From: Opisthorchis felineus
Taxonomy: Eukaryota > Platyhelminthes > Trematoda > Opisthorchiida > Opisthorchiidae
Reading direction: 5' to 3'
NCBI GenBank assembly: GCA_004794785.1
Contig: SJOL01004250.1
Span: forward strand, 116,585 to 180,584
DNA: 64,000 bases
Shown here: positions 49,335 to 58,551 of the stretch, piece after piece
Layout of the letters: the number at the start of each line of letters is the position of its first letter
Position numbering within the stretch: position 1 is the first letter of the stretch
Notes under the pieces: generated by a model
Seen by the model: only the letters and a program-made list of their open reading frames with translations
The model's database searches: none
What the model was told of the DNA's origin: nothing
Made by a program: the position numbers and the translations under genes

Positions 49335-49545
49335 ATTTGCTACACATGAATCTGCGATTGAACTGTAACAACATTATCAAACATGAACATGTGCTTGATG
49401 TCATTTGTGAACTGCAGGATAAAGTCCAATTATCGAATCTCTCAGTATTCATTGCTGGGTGAGCCAAGGAAATACATGAGGGGTCTCTGGTCAGTAAAGG
49501 TCGCGATTGACGTGCTTTTAACTGCGTGACCTTATTGGTAGATAG
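49335..49545 (-). pseudogene. Gypsy RNase H fragment
   Basis: On the minus strand one frame gives TFTDQRPLMYFLGSPSNEY then LDFILQFTNDIKHMFMFDNV, interrupted by stops. The pattern (T/F-TDH-PL--L, then RQ-LD-I-QF--DI-H--G-DN-VADALSR) is the end of Gypsy RNase H. It is a separate relic from the element at 52.4 kb and lies just upstream of the BLM first exon. Confidence 0.65.
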
Positions 49546-49748
49546 ACAAACAGATGACGGGGAGCTTGCGGTCAAACATGCTGTTGTTTTTTGGCGTTTG
49601 TGTATGCGTATAACAGTCAAGCAGGGATGGACGCGTAAGAGGTAAACATTGCACTAACTAGTTTGTATCTTGATTAGATGTCTTTATTGAAAAATCCGAC
49701 CGCAACTTTTATTCTTACTTTTGTCTTTGATTTTCAGGTTTCTGAAGA

Positions 49749-49865
49749 ATGAACTCGAGTTCCAAGAAGTTAGTTTCCCCGTTTCCCCGCGAACTTACGC
49801 CCAGATTTACTTTTAAACCGCTTAGGAGTACAATAAAAGCTTTGACGCCCCAACAGAACCTCGAA
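49749..49865 (+). CDS. Putative first coding exon of the BLM-like helicase gene
   Basis: The ATG at 49749 lies 11 nt after a good splice acceptor (pyrimidine-rich tract ending in TTTTCAG at 49731-49737). The frame stays open for 46 codons and stops at 49887. The peptide begins MNSSSKKLVSPFPRELTPRF and is basic and Ser/Pro-rich, as expected for the disordered N-terminus of BLM proteins. The acceptor just before the ATG would suit a 5' UTR intron or spliced-leader trans-splicing, which flatworms use; that is inference. I end the exon at a GTACGA donor (49866), which would give a 33-nt intron to the TTTAG at 49898, but the path from here to the 50050 exon is not resolved. The next exon in this frame (49899 onwards) is open but not in the frame that joins the BDHCT exon, so at least one junction is wrong or missing. 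Confidence 0.35.
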
Positions 49866-50049
49866 GTACGATCATTTTCGGTTGAATGACGAATTTAGAA
49901 GCCTTCGGTCGGTCTTCATCGACCGTTGTTTACAGAAAATACAGCTAACAAAACCAACTTTAATGGAGCTGCAAAATTCGTCCCTACAGCTACCGTAGTT
50001 CCACTTCGGTTGGTGATTCCAGGTGATAATATAGGCTTGATGCTTTTAG

Positions 50050-50111
50050 GAAGTCTGGTCCTGCAGCGAGATCACCCTCTCCTGATCTTAGCGACTCGTC
50101 AGTACACATCG
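50050..50111 (+). CDS. Small probable exon of the BLM-like gene (acidic Ser/Pro-rich linker)
   Basis: This 62-nt segment is bounded by an acceptor (GCTTTTAG, ending 50049) and a strong donor (G|GTAAGG at 50112). In one frame it reads SGPAARSPSPDLSDSSVHI, a disordered acidic linker like those of BLM N-termini. It leaves one base, which joins the two bases opening the 50287 exon to give an Asp codon, so phase and composition agree. Upstream, a possible 33-nt segment (49990-50022) in the same frame would be separated by a 27-nt intron (50023-50049, GT...AG). A competing path uses another frame plus a 13-nt microexon at 50215-50227. I prefer the simple path, but only transcript data can decide. 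Confidence 0.5.
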
Positions 50112-50286
50112 GTAAGGCTGCGTTTCATACGTAAAACAACTTTCCAGAAGGTGCGCATGAAACTGTATGTTAATATCTTTGTATCTGGGTAATTCATTTT
50201 TATTGGATTTTCAGGCTGTCTTCTCAGGTACTTATGTTGGTAACTCGTCCTTTCATTAGTTGAACTTTAATCATTCATCCGTACAG

Positions 50287-50734
50287 ACGAACCTCCATCT
50301 CCTTCGTGGTTTGATGAAGTTGAGCAATCTTCTCTTTTGAACGATCACCCCGTTCCATCTTCATTGGGCAATTCCAGTCGAGTAACAAGTTCCACCGATT
50401 GGCTCCATCCAACCCCTACTTCTTGTGTTCAGGCAGATATCCTGACTGTTGTTCCTTCAACAGGTGCTATCTCTGTCGTCACGACTACTGCTTTTGCCCC
50501 TCGATCGTCTGATGAAAGATCTTCACGCCTTGAAGCTGCTAAAACTCCTGCCCTAGGACAAGATTGGTCAACCTTATCAGATGTACAGTCGTCTTCAGAC
50601 CACGTAGTGATTACTAGGCGACTGTATGAATTAATGCAAAGTGTTTGTGATGCCATCGAATCCCTCCCCATGAATAAGCTTCTCGCCTGTTTTGGAGACA
50701 ATCTTACGACAATTAGTCAGTTTCTTCATGAGCG
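50287..50734 (+). CDS. BLM: BLM-like RecQ helicase exon carrying a BDHCT-like domain
   Basis: This exon encodes about 149 residues between an acceptor (CCGTACAG, ending 50286) and a consensus donor (GTAAGT at 50735). The first 100 residues are low-complexity Ser/Thr/Pro. The last 40 or so form a predicted helical block with RRLYELMQSVCDAIESLPMN followed by KLLACFGDNL. This matches the pattern of the BDHCT domain of BLM proteins: a helix with a conserved leucine/isoleucine pattern, an I-(D/E)-x-(I/L)-P turn, then a KL-L-x-C-G/F motif. That domain lies N-terminal to the helicase core in BLM and is not found in other RecQ helicases. Entry phase is 1 and exit phase is 2, both matched by the neighbouring exons. 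The protein should unwind recombination intermediates in the nucleus as part of a BLM-Topo III-RMI complex; that role comes from the family. Confidence 0.82.
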
Positions 50735-50789
50735 GTAAGTTTTCCTTCTCTCTGACACTAGGCATATGTATACTTATGCGTTCATTCAG

Positions 50790-50958
50790 AAATAACAGAG
50801 CAATGGAACCAAAGAGTGCGACAGCCAACTATGCATCTGTGGATCCAATCACATCCCCGACCAGACCCAGTCGAATGGAACCTAAAAAACCATCCACCCC
50901 CTCTACACCCCATGGAACAATGGCATCAGTTTGCAAACCCACAACTCCAATCAGTCAG
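50790..50958 (+). CDS. BLM: BLM-like helicase exon, disordered Pro/Ser/Thr linker
   Basis: This exon follows a 55-nt intron (50735-50789: GTAAGT, then a pyrimidine-rich stretch and TTCATTCAG). Its first base completes an Arg codon left by the BDHCT exon, and the frame then runs for 56 codons with no stop to a donor at 50959 (CAG|GTAACT), ending in phase 0. It opens RNNRAMEPKS and continues with repeated TSPTRPSR and PSTPSTPH-type sequence. That fits the unstructured region between the BDHCT domain and the helicase core in BLM. No catalytic motif is expected or seen. The intron that follows is about 10.7 kb and packed with retroelements, in strong contrast to the short introns upstream. Confidence 0.75.
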
Positions 50959-51124
50959 GTAACTTGACATTTCTCTCACGTTACTGGCCCATTCTTCTTC
51001 GCTGTGCGGATGAAACCATGTAGATTTGAACCTCATCTTCCGCACTCTGAATCCATTGGCAATACGGCCTCGGTTAATCGTTTGTTACACCAAATCACTT
51101 TATTATTAGCACAGAAAAAAGTTC

Positions 51125-51305
51125 GAGGTAGCTTAGTGGCTAAGGCGCGAACTTACTGAGCGGAAGGTCCGTGGTTCGAACCTAGTCTCGGCATCTCGAC
51201 TGTTCCTGTCTAAGCTTGGGTAGCCTGGCAGTATCTCAGCCCGCGTGCTTTCCTCGGATGGCATGGTTGCTGGGTGCCGAATGGGTGTTACAGCTGGACG
51301 ACACC
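51125..51305 (+). mobile_element. SINE copy in the BLM intron
   Basis: Sense-orientation SINE about 180 bp long, near the start of the 10.7-kb intron. The A box is TAGCTTAGTGG and the B box is GGTTCGAACCT (51174-51184). The end reads GGGTGTTACAGCTGGACGA. No exact flanking repeat is seen. Confidence 0.87.
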
Positions 51306-52411
51306 AAGGAGTGAAAAGTGGTCGTGAAAATGTTCCAGGGCAACTCTTTGCTGCTGCCTCGTCAGGAGAAGTTTTGATTGTCATTTTCGGCCATTCTGCC
51401 TAAAAACCGTTACAGATCAACTTGCTATGCTTTTGCTGAGTGTTCGTGCGACGTCCTGACCGACACTTTCCCCTCCTGTTTCGTAACAGCTGCAGATTTT
51501 GTTTTGGGGTCATAGACTCACTTTAAAGCACCTATTTTCTGACTCAGGGTGAGTCTTTCAGAAAGATTTCGGATATCAACTACCCACGGGCTTCGGTCGA
51601 CTTCTGCGCAGATCGTGACACGCTGTTGATTCCAGTGATGGAATCTGTAGATTGGGAGAAGACCAAGTTGTTCTACGTAGTCTGACCGTAGTGAGCCATG
51701 TCCTCCGGGGTGACAACACTATCTTTGACATGTTTAGGAATCTCGGACTTGCTCTTGCATAATAAATGTCCGTTGAAGGACCTGTTTTCTACCCTGAACT
51801 CTTTTTGAAAGAATTTCGCGGGAAATAGGCTACGACATGGTGTCTTAATCAACTACAGTCCCCGCTTCATATCTTTAATGACGAAAAGATCACATATGCC
51901 AGGAACACAACGGCTTTATTGCGAACAACTTAGAGCAACATCGGTATTTAAAGCTAACTTCGGACCTTGCATCCAGACCGCCCAGTCGGCGTTGGTGATC
52001 GGTTAGCGGCACTTCTATGACATACCCAAACACTGGATCGTCGTCGGTCGTCTTCGCTTGGCCGTTTAGGCATCTGATCGGTAGCCGGCTCGGCGACTCA
52101 TCGGCCTAGTATAGAGCGGCTTTGGTGGAGTTGACGGTTCTTAGTAAGTTTCGGACTCTCGGGCTATTTTCAGGAAACGAAAGTGGTCACTGTCAGTATT
52201 ACGAGGTTTTGCAACTTCTTGGTTAAGATGCATGTGGTTCTCCTTGCATGTATTTAGAAACTCTACGATGGATGATACGTCCCCGGTAATAGTGGTGATC
52301 ATGCTGTCACATTCTAGTTAAAGTTTGTCCACCGCTGGGTTCCCGAAGGATGTTATGTCGATCCCACTGATAGCGTATTGCCTCGGTATGACGCTCAAAT
52401 GCGTTTATTGC

Positions 52412-52582
52412 TGTTGTGTTCGACTAGGGATGGAGTGCAGCGATAATCAGAATAAGAATGGAAAAGACTGTGGGCCCGGAAGCTAGGCTTTATTCATCCA
52501 GAACTTTGACACTGAGAGCTGAAACGAAAAAAGTGATTTAGCAATGAACGATGAAACGTTTGAAAAACAGAGCAGCTATACA
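52412..52582 (-). repeat. Gypsy 3' LTR (left end on + strand)
   Basis: This 171-bp repeat matches 55454-55624 with five differences by my reading (about 97%). In element sense it starts TGTATA and ends CAACA, the usual TG...CA boundaries. It contains an AATAAA signal on the sense strand (ATGAATAAAGCC). The very short LTR is unusual for Gypsy elements. Confidence 0.9.
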
Positions 52583-52599
52583 AAATTCACCCCCCGCAG

Positions 52600-53511
52600 A
52601 GATAAATGTTCACAGGAATTCGCTTTATAATTGAATAATGTCAGAGCTCTCTTTGCGCACGGCATACGGTCGTGTCCGCTGTTGTTGTACAACCAACGGG
52701 TGTTCAGAAGAATCCGACATTTCAGTTTTCGAAGCAGAGTCAGATAGTTCCGGCTTAATAAACGAATCAGTACTGGGCTGCGGTTGCTGCTGTTTGGATG
52801 CTGGAGCACATCCAAAATCTGCGGAAGGCGCCAAGTGACGTAGGGAGACCGTTTTTTCCATGCCGTTTGGGTGTCTGACATATGCGTACTCAGGGTTACA
52901 CTCCAGGAGCTCAACCTCTTCGACTACGAGATCATACTTCGAAGATCGTGTATTTCGCCGCATCAAAACTGGTTTCGACGAAAGCAACCACTGCGGCAAC
53001 GATGTACCGACTGCGGATTTTTGATTGTGATGAAACATTCGCTCGTGTGGAGTGGCGTTGGTGGCGATGCACAACAAGGAACGAATCGAATGGAGGGCGT
53101 CTTATAAAACGGTTTCCCAATGAAAGCGGAATACTCTACGACCTTCAGTAGATATTTGTTTCGAGTCGTCGAAGACAGTGGTTCCTTGAAGTCAATGCTT
53201 AAACGTTCAAACATTTATGTGGCTTCAATGAGTGTACCACCAGATGGCTTGAAGAAACGTGGTTTTAATTCTGCACACACATGACACTGCTTAATGACAA
53301 GTCGGATGTCCTCTAGGGAGAATGGGAGATTCTTGGCACGAGCGAAATGCATCATGCGTGTTGCTCCAGAACGGCACAGAGTTGCGTGTAAGCATTTTAG
53401 ATCCAGCTGAGATGAAGTGTTCGCGCAGACACTCCGAGGGAGCGTCTCAGCAGTTTTGTTTTCTATGCCTGGTCTGTAGGTTACGTCAAAAGAAAAAGGC
53501 GATAACTCCAT
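52600..53511 (-). pseudogene. Gypsy integrase, zinc-binding N-terminus and C-terminal tail with core deleted
   Basis: From 53511 the frame gives the end of RNase H (FDVTYRPGIENKTAETLPRS), then an HHCC zinc-binding module (His in LHATLC, His in TRMMHFAR, CHVC). At 53214-52963 comes FERLSIDFKEPLSSTTRNKY, which holds the first Asp of the D,D,E triad. After about 20 more residues it jumps directly to sequence from far down the protein (ATNATPHERMF at about 53060), so the segment with the second Asp and the Glu is deleted. The tail (YDLVVEEVELLECNPEYAYV, then HLAPSADFG) runs to about 52625. Integrase would insert the cDNA; this one is not functional. Confidence 0.88.
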
Positions 53512-53679
53512 CCGCCACCGTCGGATTTTGTCATTTTTTATTTTTCCTTTTGTTGTATTGAGTACATGAACGCAACGGACCGCTAATCAGTTACAATCTT
53601 GAAATGGGTCCCGAGTAGGTAATGCCTCCATTTGCGCACTGCTTCGACAATTGCGCACGCTTCTTTCTCAATAGCAGAA

Positions 53680-53943
53680 TTATGTTTTTCGCTGACAGAC
53701 AGTGTACTTGAGAAGAATGCGATCTTGATTGAGTGTAGCGGAAATCGCAGCATCAGATGCATCAGTTTCGAGTACCAAAGGTATTCTGGGATCGATAGTG
53801 ACTACGGCTGCATCCACCAACTCTTTTTTGAAACTTTCAAATGCTTTCATAGCAGATTCAGGGACAAGAAAGGTTGTATTGTGAGTGATTGGGTAGATTT
53901 TATCAGAGAAGCGGCCTATCCAACGAGAATAGTACGCGAACAA
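53680..53943 (-). pseudogene. Gypsy RNase H region, broken
   Basis: The frame contains the connection segment (YYSRWIGRFSDKIYPIT) and LVLETDASDAAISATLNQ, the first catalytic Asp motif of Gypsy RNase H (TDAS). Reading then passes through shifts to about 53520, where the next recognisable part begins. RNase H removes the RNA strand during cDNA synthesis. Confidence 0.82.
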
Positions 53944-53952
53944 GCCAACTAC

Positions 53953-54498
53953 TCATTGTTGAGACTTCATGTCCTTCGGAACGGGCAGTTCTTGCAAGAC
54001 CTTGAAGCGTTCAGGGTCTGGTTTGATGATACCTTCAGTAATTTCATAACCAAGGAGTCTGAGTTTAGTGGTGGAATTTGTGCTTTTATCGTGATTTACC
54101 TGAAGGCCGTACTTTTGTGCAAGGGCGAGAAAACGCTGAAGATTTCGATCGTGTTCTTCTTGATTCTTTCCACAAATGGTGACATTATCCACATACGCAT
54201 ATGTCCCGCTAAGTTTTTCAGGGCGTATTATGTCATCCATTACCCTTTGAAAACACGCTACTCCATTCGTTACTCCGAAAGGCATTTGACGGAACTGATA
54301 AAGGTTGTTGCAAGCCTCAAAAGCCGTGTAGATTCTGTCACTTTCCTTAATGGATATTTGATAATACGCACTTTCAAGACCAAGCGTGCTCAAAATACGA
54401 TATTGAGCTATTTTACTGTTCATATCTTCAAGTCTGGGGAGCGGATAAGCGTCCAGTTGCGTAAATCGGTTTATAGTTTGACTATAGTCAACCACCAC
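53953..54498 (-). pseudogene. Gypsy reverse transcriptase with altered catalytic aspartates
   Basis: This is 181 open codons of Gypsy-type RT. Landmarks are LDAYPLPRLEDM (motif before A), STLGLESAYYQI (motif A), YQFRQMPFGVTNG (motif B region) and TYAYVDNVTICG (motif C), then the thumb-side LLGYEIT. In this family motif A normally has Asp in the LDL-x-S-G/A-Y context, and here it is Gly (codon 54379-54381). Motif C is normally YxDD, and here the second Asp is Asn (codon 54184-54186). Both are single transitions. Either should stop polymerisation, so this copy could move only in trans. Confidence 0.9.
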
Positions 54499-54898
54499 TT
54501 GTTACGACGGACTACATTTTCGGGAATGAAACTTTCTGAGCTACCAGTATCAACAAGAGCTCGAAGTGGGACGCCATTGGCTTTCACATCGGTGACTGCT
54601 TCTTTGAGATACTCGAGAGCCGCTGCAATGACGCAAGATAATGCACTTGAAACAGATGAGGTGTTCCTTGGACCAGTAGAAGATCTGCATACCTTTTGAA
54701 AATGCCCTTTCTTTCCACAGTTTTTGCAGGTCGCATCTTTAGCGGGCATTGGTAACGCGGGTGACGAGCATAGCCACAGAAGAAACATGAAGACCCCATA
54801 CCAGCAGCAGTCGTCTGTTCATGCAATGATGCTGGAGAACGTGGAGACTTCGGCGGGTCGTTCAATACGGTAGCACAGGAATGTTCTTTGTTCGGCAA
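54471..54898 (-). pseudogene. Gypsy nucleocapsid zinc knuckles and aspartic protease, frameshifted
   Basis: Two CX2CX4HX4C knuckles are visible. The first (C-FF-C-GYAR-H-PRYQ-C) is in the frame starting at 54898, at about 54746-54787. The second (C-KN-C-GKKG-H-FQKV-C) is at about 54687-54728 in another frame, so a frameshift separates them. About 45 residues after the second knuckle comes ALVDTGSSESFI (Asp codon at 54549-54551), the active-site D-T/S-G of a retroviral-type aspartic protease that cleaves the polyprotein. A second knuckle in series is common in Gypsy gag. Confidence 0.85.
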
Positions 54899-54904
54899 AA
54901 ACGA

Positions 54905-55422
54905 CAGCGACTGTTTTTTTCGCTAGTTCGAGGGATTTTGCATGGTCGTAGGCAGTTTTACAATCCAGCGACTTATGTTCCAGCAGTCTCTGGTGTATTG
55001 CATTCTAGTAAGGTCCACTAAGAAATGCGTCTCGTAACGCTTCATCGGTATGTTGTTCTGCACTGACAGCCCTAAAGCGGCAATCCGGTAACAAACTGCG
55101 AAGCTTTTGCACAAACTGATCAAGGTTCTGAGCTCCGTCCTGCTTACAAGTGTTCAAAAGATGCCGGGCAAAAATTCCATTTTTCGGTTATACACAAATT
55201 TCTCGCAAGGTTGCGATGGCTGATTCATAGTCTTTGCAGTCTTTGGTGAATCGGTAAACACTAGGAGCAACACAATTGACAAAGTTTTCAGTTTATCTGG
55301 TAAATGAGAACCAATTGACTCTAGGAAGTTCGTGAAAGTACAACACCAATGCTCCCAGGTATCTGCCGAGTCCTAACTATTGGGATCGGTATCGAATCGT
55401 TCAGGACGTGGGAATCCATCCA
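54905..55422 (-). pseudogene. gag: Gypsy gag, capsid region, broken
   Basis: The frame opens MDGFPRPERFDTDP, a typical gag start for this clade, and has a stop at codon 17. After it the reading continues with a helical Trp-rich segment (DTWEHWCCTFTNFL) and shows further shifts before the zinc knuckles. Gag forms the particle that packages the element RNA. This copy cannot make a full protein. Confidence 0.75.
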
Positions 55423-55453
55423 TTGTTCGATGAAAATTTTTGGATGAATAAAT

Positions 55454-55624
55454 TGTTGTGTTCGACGAGGGATGGAGTGCAGCGATAATCAGAATAAGAA
55501 TGGAAAAGACTGATGGCCCGGAAGCTAGGCTTTATTCATCCAGAACTTTGACACTGAGAGCTGAAACGAAAAAAGTGATTTAGCAATGAACGATGAAACG
55601 TTTGAAAAACAGAGCAAATATACA
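55454..55624 (-). repeat. Gypsy 5' LTR (right end on + strand)
   Basis: This is the partner of the 52412-52582 repeat, with the same length and boundaries. The sequence after it in element sense does not start with the usual TGG of a primer-binding site; it reads ATTTATTCATCCAAAAATTT and reaches the gag ATG 31 bases downstream, so the leader is extremely short. Confidence 0.9.
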
Positions 55625-55889
55625 ACGATTGCATTGCTGTTCAAACGTCACAAAGAGCGTTAACCTTACCGCGGTGTGAGGCCTTGTACAACTTGAGCTA
55701 TACGGGACAGTGCGCTTGTGGCATTCGCAGAGCCTCATACCGGCTTGGTCAATGGGTAGAGGTCTCGCTAACACTCCTGGTCCTCGAGGTTTCGGATTGG
55801 AACGGGTGGAGGCTGCTCTGACGGTCTTAGGCCGACCATCGCTGCTTTGCGGTAGGATTTTGAGCCAAAGGCTTTGGTTGAGGACCCTA

Positions 55890-55942
55890 ATCGTCCTCCT
55901 GCTTAGGTGTAGGCACCCTGGCAGTATCTCAGCCCACGTACA
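55890..55942 (+). mobile_element. Short SINE-like fragment
   Basis: CTGCTTAGGTGTAGGCACCC then TGGCAGTATCTCAGCCCACG resembles the middle of the SINE (compare 51211-51245). It lies between the Gypsy 5' LTR and the LINE endonuclease frame. It may instead be part of the LINE 5' leader from which the SINE body was drawn. Confidence 0.4.
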
Positions 55943-55945
55943 GAC

Positions 55946-56683
55946 ATGAATTGCACACATACAAATAAACTCATGCCACGTTGGCCGTCGCGTGGTGCCA
56001 TCAGCCGGGTCACCTTACTTGCTCCATACAACAGGGCGGGTAAGCAAAAACATGCTACTGCTGACGCCTCCCTGCTTTCTCTTACACATGCTTCTTCTTC
56101 CCCCTCTCCCCACCCCATTAATAACTCTCCCCTTGTAGGCCCAGCACTTAGGACTGATGACTCAGTTCGTCTTGCATCGGTTTTGCGCGCAACATCTGCT
56201 CGTCACATGGCGCGGACATCCTCAGTTATCTCCAAATCAATCTTCAAACCTCGACACCCACTCTATCTGGCCGCCTTCAATGTCTGCACTCTGCAGCAAG
56301 CAGGTCGACAAGCTGCTCTTGCTGTCACACTAGACTCGCTTCGCATTGATGTGTGTTGTGTATCAGAAACAAGAATTCAAGATGCAAGCATAGTGGGTGA
56401 GCTAACCTCCCCATCGCTCTCCACTCGTTTCCGCCTGAGCACCTCTGACGATCCAGAGGCTGCTGCGACAGGATGTGCAGGGGTTTGTATCGTCCTGAGT
56501 CACCGGGTGGAAGTATCCTTGCTTGACTGGATACTCGTTGATAGTCGCCTGTGTGCTGTTCGCCTGGCAACTTCTGTGAAGGAGTCTCACAAGCGGGAGG
56601 TTGATCGTTGTCTGTTTGTTGTGTCTTACGCCAAACCGACTGTAGCTCTGACACCGTCAAAGGCAGGTTTTATGACACCCTGA
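55946..56683 (+). pseudogene. LINE endonuclease open frame
   Basis: This is 245 open codons. The first 100 or so are Arg/Ser/Pro-rich, with possible 5' leader sequence. From residue 107 (PLYLAAFNVCTLQQ) it matches an exonuclease-endonuclease-phosphatase fold: the N-terminal strand with Asn, then DVCCVSETRI with the catalytic Glu, then the LLDWILVDSRLCAVRLATSV strand pair. It stops at 56681-56683, before the distal catalytic residues, but related sequence continues in other frames (GD-NAQVGRPSASETQ at about 56735). The enzyme nicks target DNA to prime reverse transcription. Confidence 0.8.
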
Positions 56684-57631
56684 ATGTCCTGTTGCGGTGA
56701 GCTAGAAGTTCGTGTCGTTGTGTTTACCGGGGATTGAATGCCCAAGTGGGCAGACCTAGCGCATCTGAGACTCAAATAGGTGCTCAATCTGCATTGGAAT
56801 CGGCATGTACGGACCGTGGCGAACAATTGCTTCAGTTATGTGCTGACTGCAGGCTGTTTTTATGCAGTACTAACTTCCGAAGTGATAGAAGTCGTCTGGC
56901 CATATGAGGTCCTTCAAAAACGTTGCGGCTGCGAACTCAGGTTACATCGTCATTAGCTACCGATGGTGTGGATCAATAACTGACTGCCGGTGACTGACGG
57001 TGAACCTGGAAACCCCCGTGGCCTCCGAGGCTTATGACTACATATGTTCTTTCAAGCTCCTGGTCCGGATGGCCTCCCACCCGCATTGTTCAAAGATATG
57101 GTGGGGTACTCGGTCAGCGCTTGTCTGATCTGTTTGCTAGAAAAGGAGACTGCCCAGACAACTGGAAAGAGTCGGTGATAGTTCCCATTTTCAAAAAAGA
57201 GGCCCTTATTGGGTGTGTCGACCACGGGGGGATCAGCTTGACCCCGGTCGTAACGAGACTGTTGGTGTCACTTGTGCTTCGTTGCCTTGGGATCGTGATA
57301 TACTGACTCGAGAGTAGCAAGCAGGATTCCGGCCTGGTAGGGGTTGCGTTGACCAAATGTTTACACTCCGTCAGGTGCTATAAATAGGCCATACATACAA
57401 ACCACCCACAATTTTAGTATTCCTGGATTTCCAAGGCTCATTCGACTCGGTTGACCGAGTCTTCTTGACAAGTTTGCCTATCAAGGAGTGCCCCGGAAGT
57501 TCGTGAACATAATGCGTTCTTTGCATTCTCCGACCTCCAGACGTGCTGGTGTATACAGAGAGCTCTCCACAAGCTTCCGTACATAAAGCGGTGTCCGTCA
57601 GGGGTGCGCACTCTCTCCATTATTTAATTTC

Positions 57632-57937
57632 GTGATCGATGAGATAATGAGGCGAACGCTGGAACGTCTTCAAAACACCGGTGTTCAAATAGCCTCTGGT
57701 GCAAATCTTGTCGATCTGGAATATGCAGACGATATCGTTCTCGTCTTCGAAGAAGAGAAGAAGGCGCAGGTGTTTTGGGATAAACTGACCAAAGTCATCC
57801 CGTCCTTTGGCATGCACCTTGCATCCACAAAGTGTAGGGTCATGCTCGTGGACGTGCAGTCACTGAGCACGCCACTTACAATCCAGAGGGAGGTACTCCA
57901 TGTTGTGGAGCTTTTATTAGTTCCGATTGTAGTGTGA
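57632..57937 (+). pseudogene. LINE reverse transcriptase palm segment with YADD
   Basis: This is 101 open codons holding the most conserved part of the RT: IDEIMRRTLERLQNTGVQIA, LVDLEYADDIVLVFEEEKKA (motif C with both Asp present) and the following motif D/E region with KCRVMLVD. It ends by frameshift before the YLGS block expected next, and the downstream part is picked up in another frame from 57934. Confidence 0.85.
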
Positions 57938-58551
57938 CAGATGCGGTCAATGCACGAATCTGCAAGGCTCGTGTCGCGTTTGCTAATTTGAGGCACCTAT
58001 GGCACCAAAGCGGTATTTCCCTGAATCTCAAGGGACGTGTGTTTTACAGCTATGAGGCTTTGTCTGTTCTATCATCGGAACTGAAACGTCTTCAGGGGTT
58101 CGACAAACGTTGTCTCAGAATCATAGCTCATGTGATTTGGTGTCGGCGGATCCGCAACGAGGCATTTCGAAGGCGGGTATTCGGTTGTGCAACGCGGACT
58201 TCCATCGAAGTCTGTGTTCAGCACCAGAAGCTTTGTTGGTTAGGGCATGTATTGCGCATGCGGAACCATTGTTTGCCGAAGGGAGTGCTGTTTTCCGTGC
58301 CCAATTCAGAGTGGTGGAAGCAGAGAGGTGGCCAACCCTTGACACGGCAGAGGGGTATGAAAGAGATTACGAAAAGTCGGGGTGTTATCTGTGCTACTCA
58401 CCTTTCAAGATGGGGACCGTGTGATCCCCACTGCGCCTGGTTGGAGACGCTTGAAGAAATTGTCGCTAATCAATGTCAGTGGCGTTCTTGTTGTCAGTTT
58501 CCATCCAGATTGCCTGAATGGGTGTCTGGAGGTATAGGCACCTTGGAATAA
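57934..58551 (+). pseudogene. LINE C-terminal region after the RT
   Basis: This is 205 open codons. It starts TDAVNARICKARVAFANLRH, the block that follows the RT thumb in this LINE family, passes LQGFDKRCLRIIAHVIWCRR and LGHVLRMRNHCLPKGVLFSV, and ends CQWRSCCQFPSRLPEW. The same block recurs in the copies at 39.6-41.4 kb, 58.7-60.0 kb and, in reverse, 4.2-4.4 kb, so it is a good family marker. The function of this region is not known to me. Confidence 0.83.

Larger units (their letters stand above)
52412..55624 (-). mobile_element. Ty3/Gypsy LTR retrotransposon, complete outline but inactivated
   Basis: The element has matching 171-bp LTRs and, on the minus strand in order, gag (start codon at 55422), two CCHC zinc knuckles, protease, reverse transcriptase, RNase H and integrase. 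The order protease-RT-RNase H-integrase defines Ty3/Gypsy. It is only 3.2 kb long, where relatives with this content are usually 4.5-5.5 kb. The gag has an in-frame stop 17 codons in, there are frameshifts between the knuckles and around the protease, two catalytic Asp positions of RT are changed, and most of the integrase core is missing. A polypurine-like stretch (rich in G, at 52588-52600 read on the minus strand) precedes the 3' LTR. ATTGC lies at 52407-52411 and again at 55628-55632, a likely 5-bp target duplication with three unassigned bases on the right. It lies antisense in the BLM intron. Confidence 0.93.

Noticed and set aside
53632..54699. 355-codon plus-strand frame
   Set aside because: It is the antisense of the Gypsy RT and RNase H coding region on the minus strand, which has clear protein motifs.
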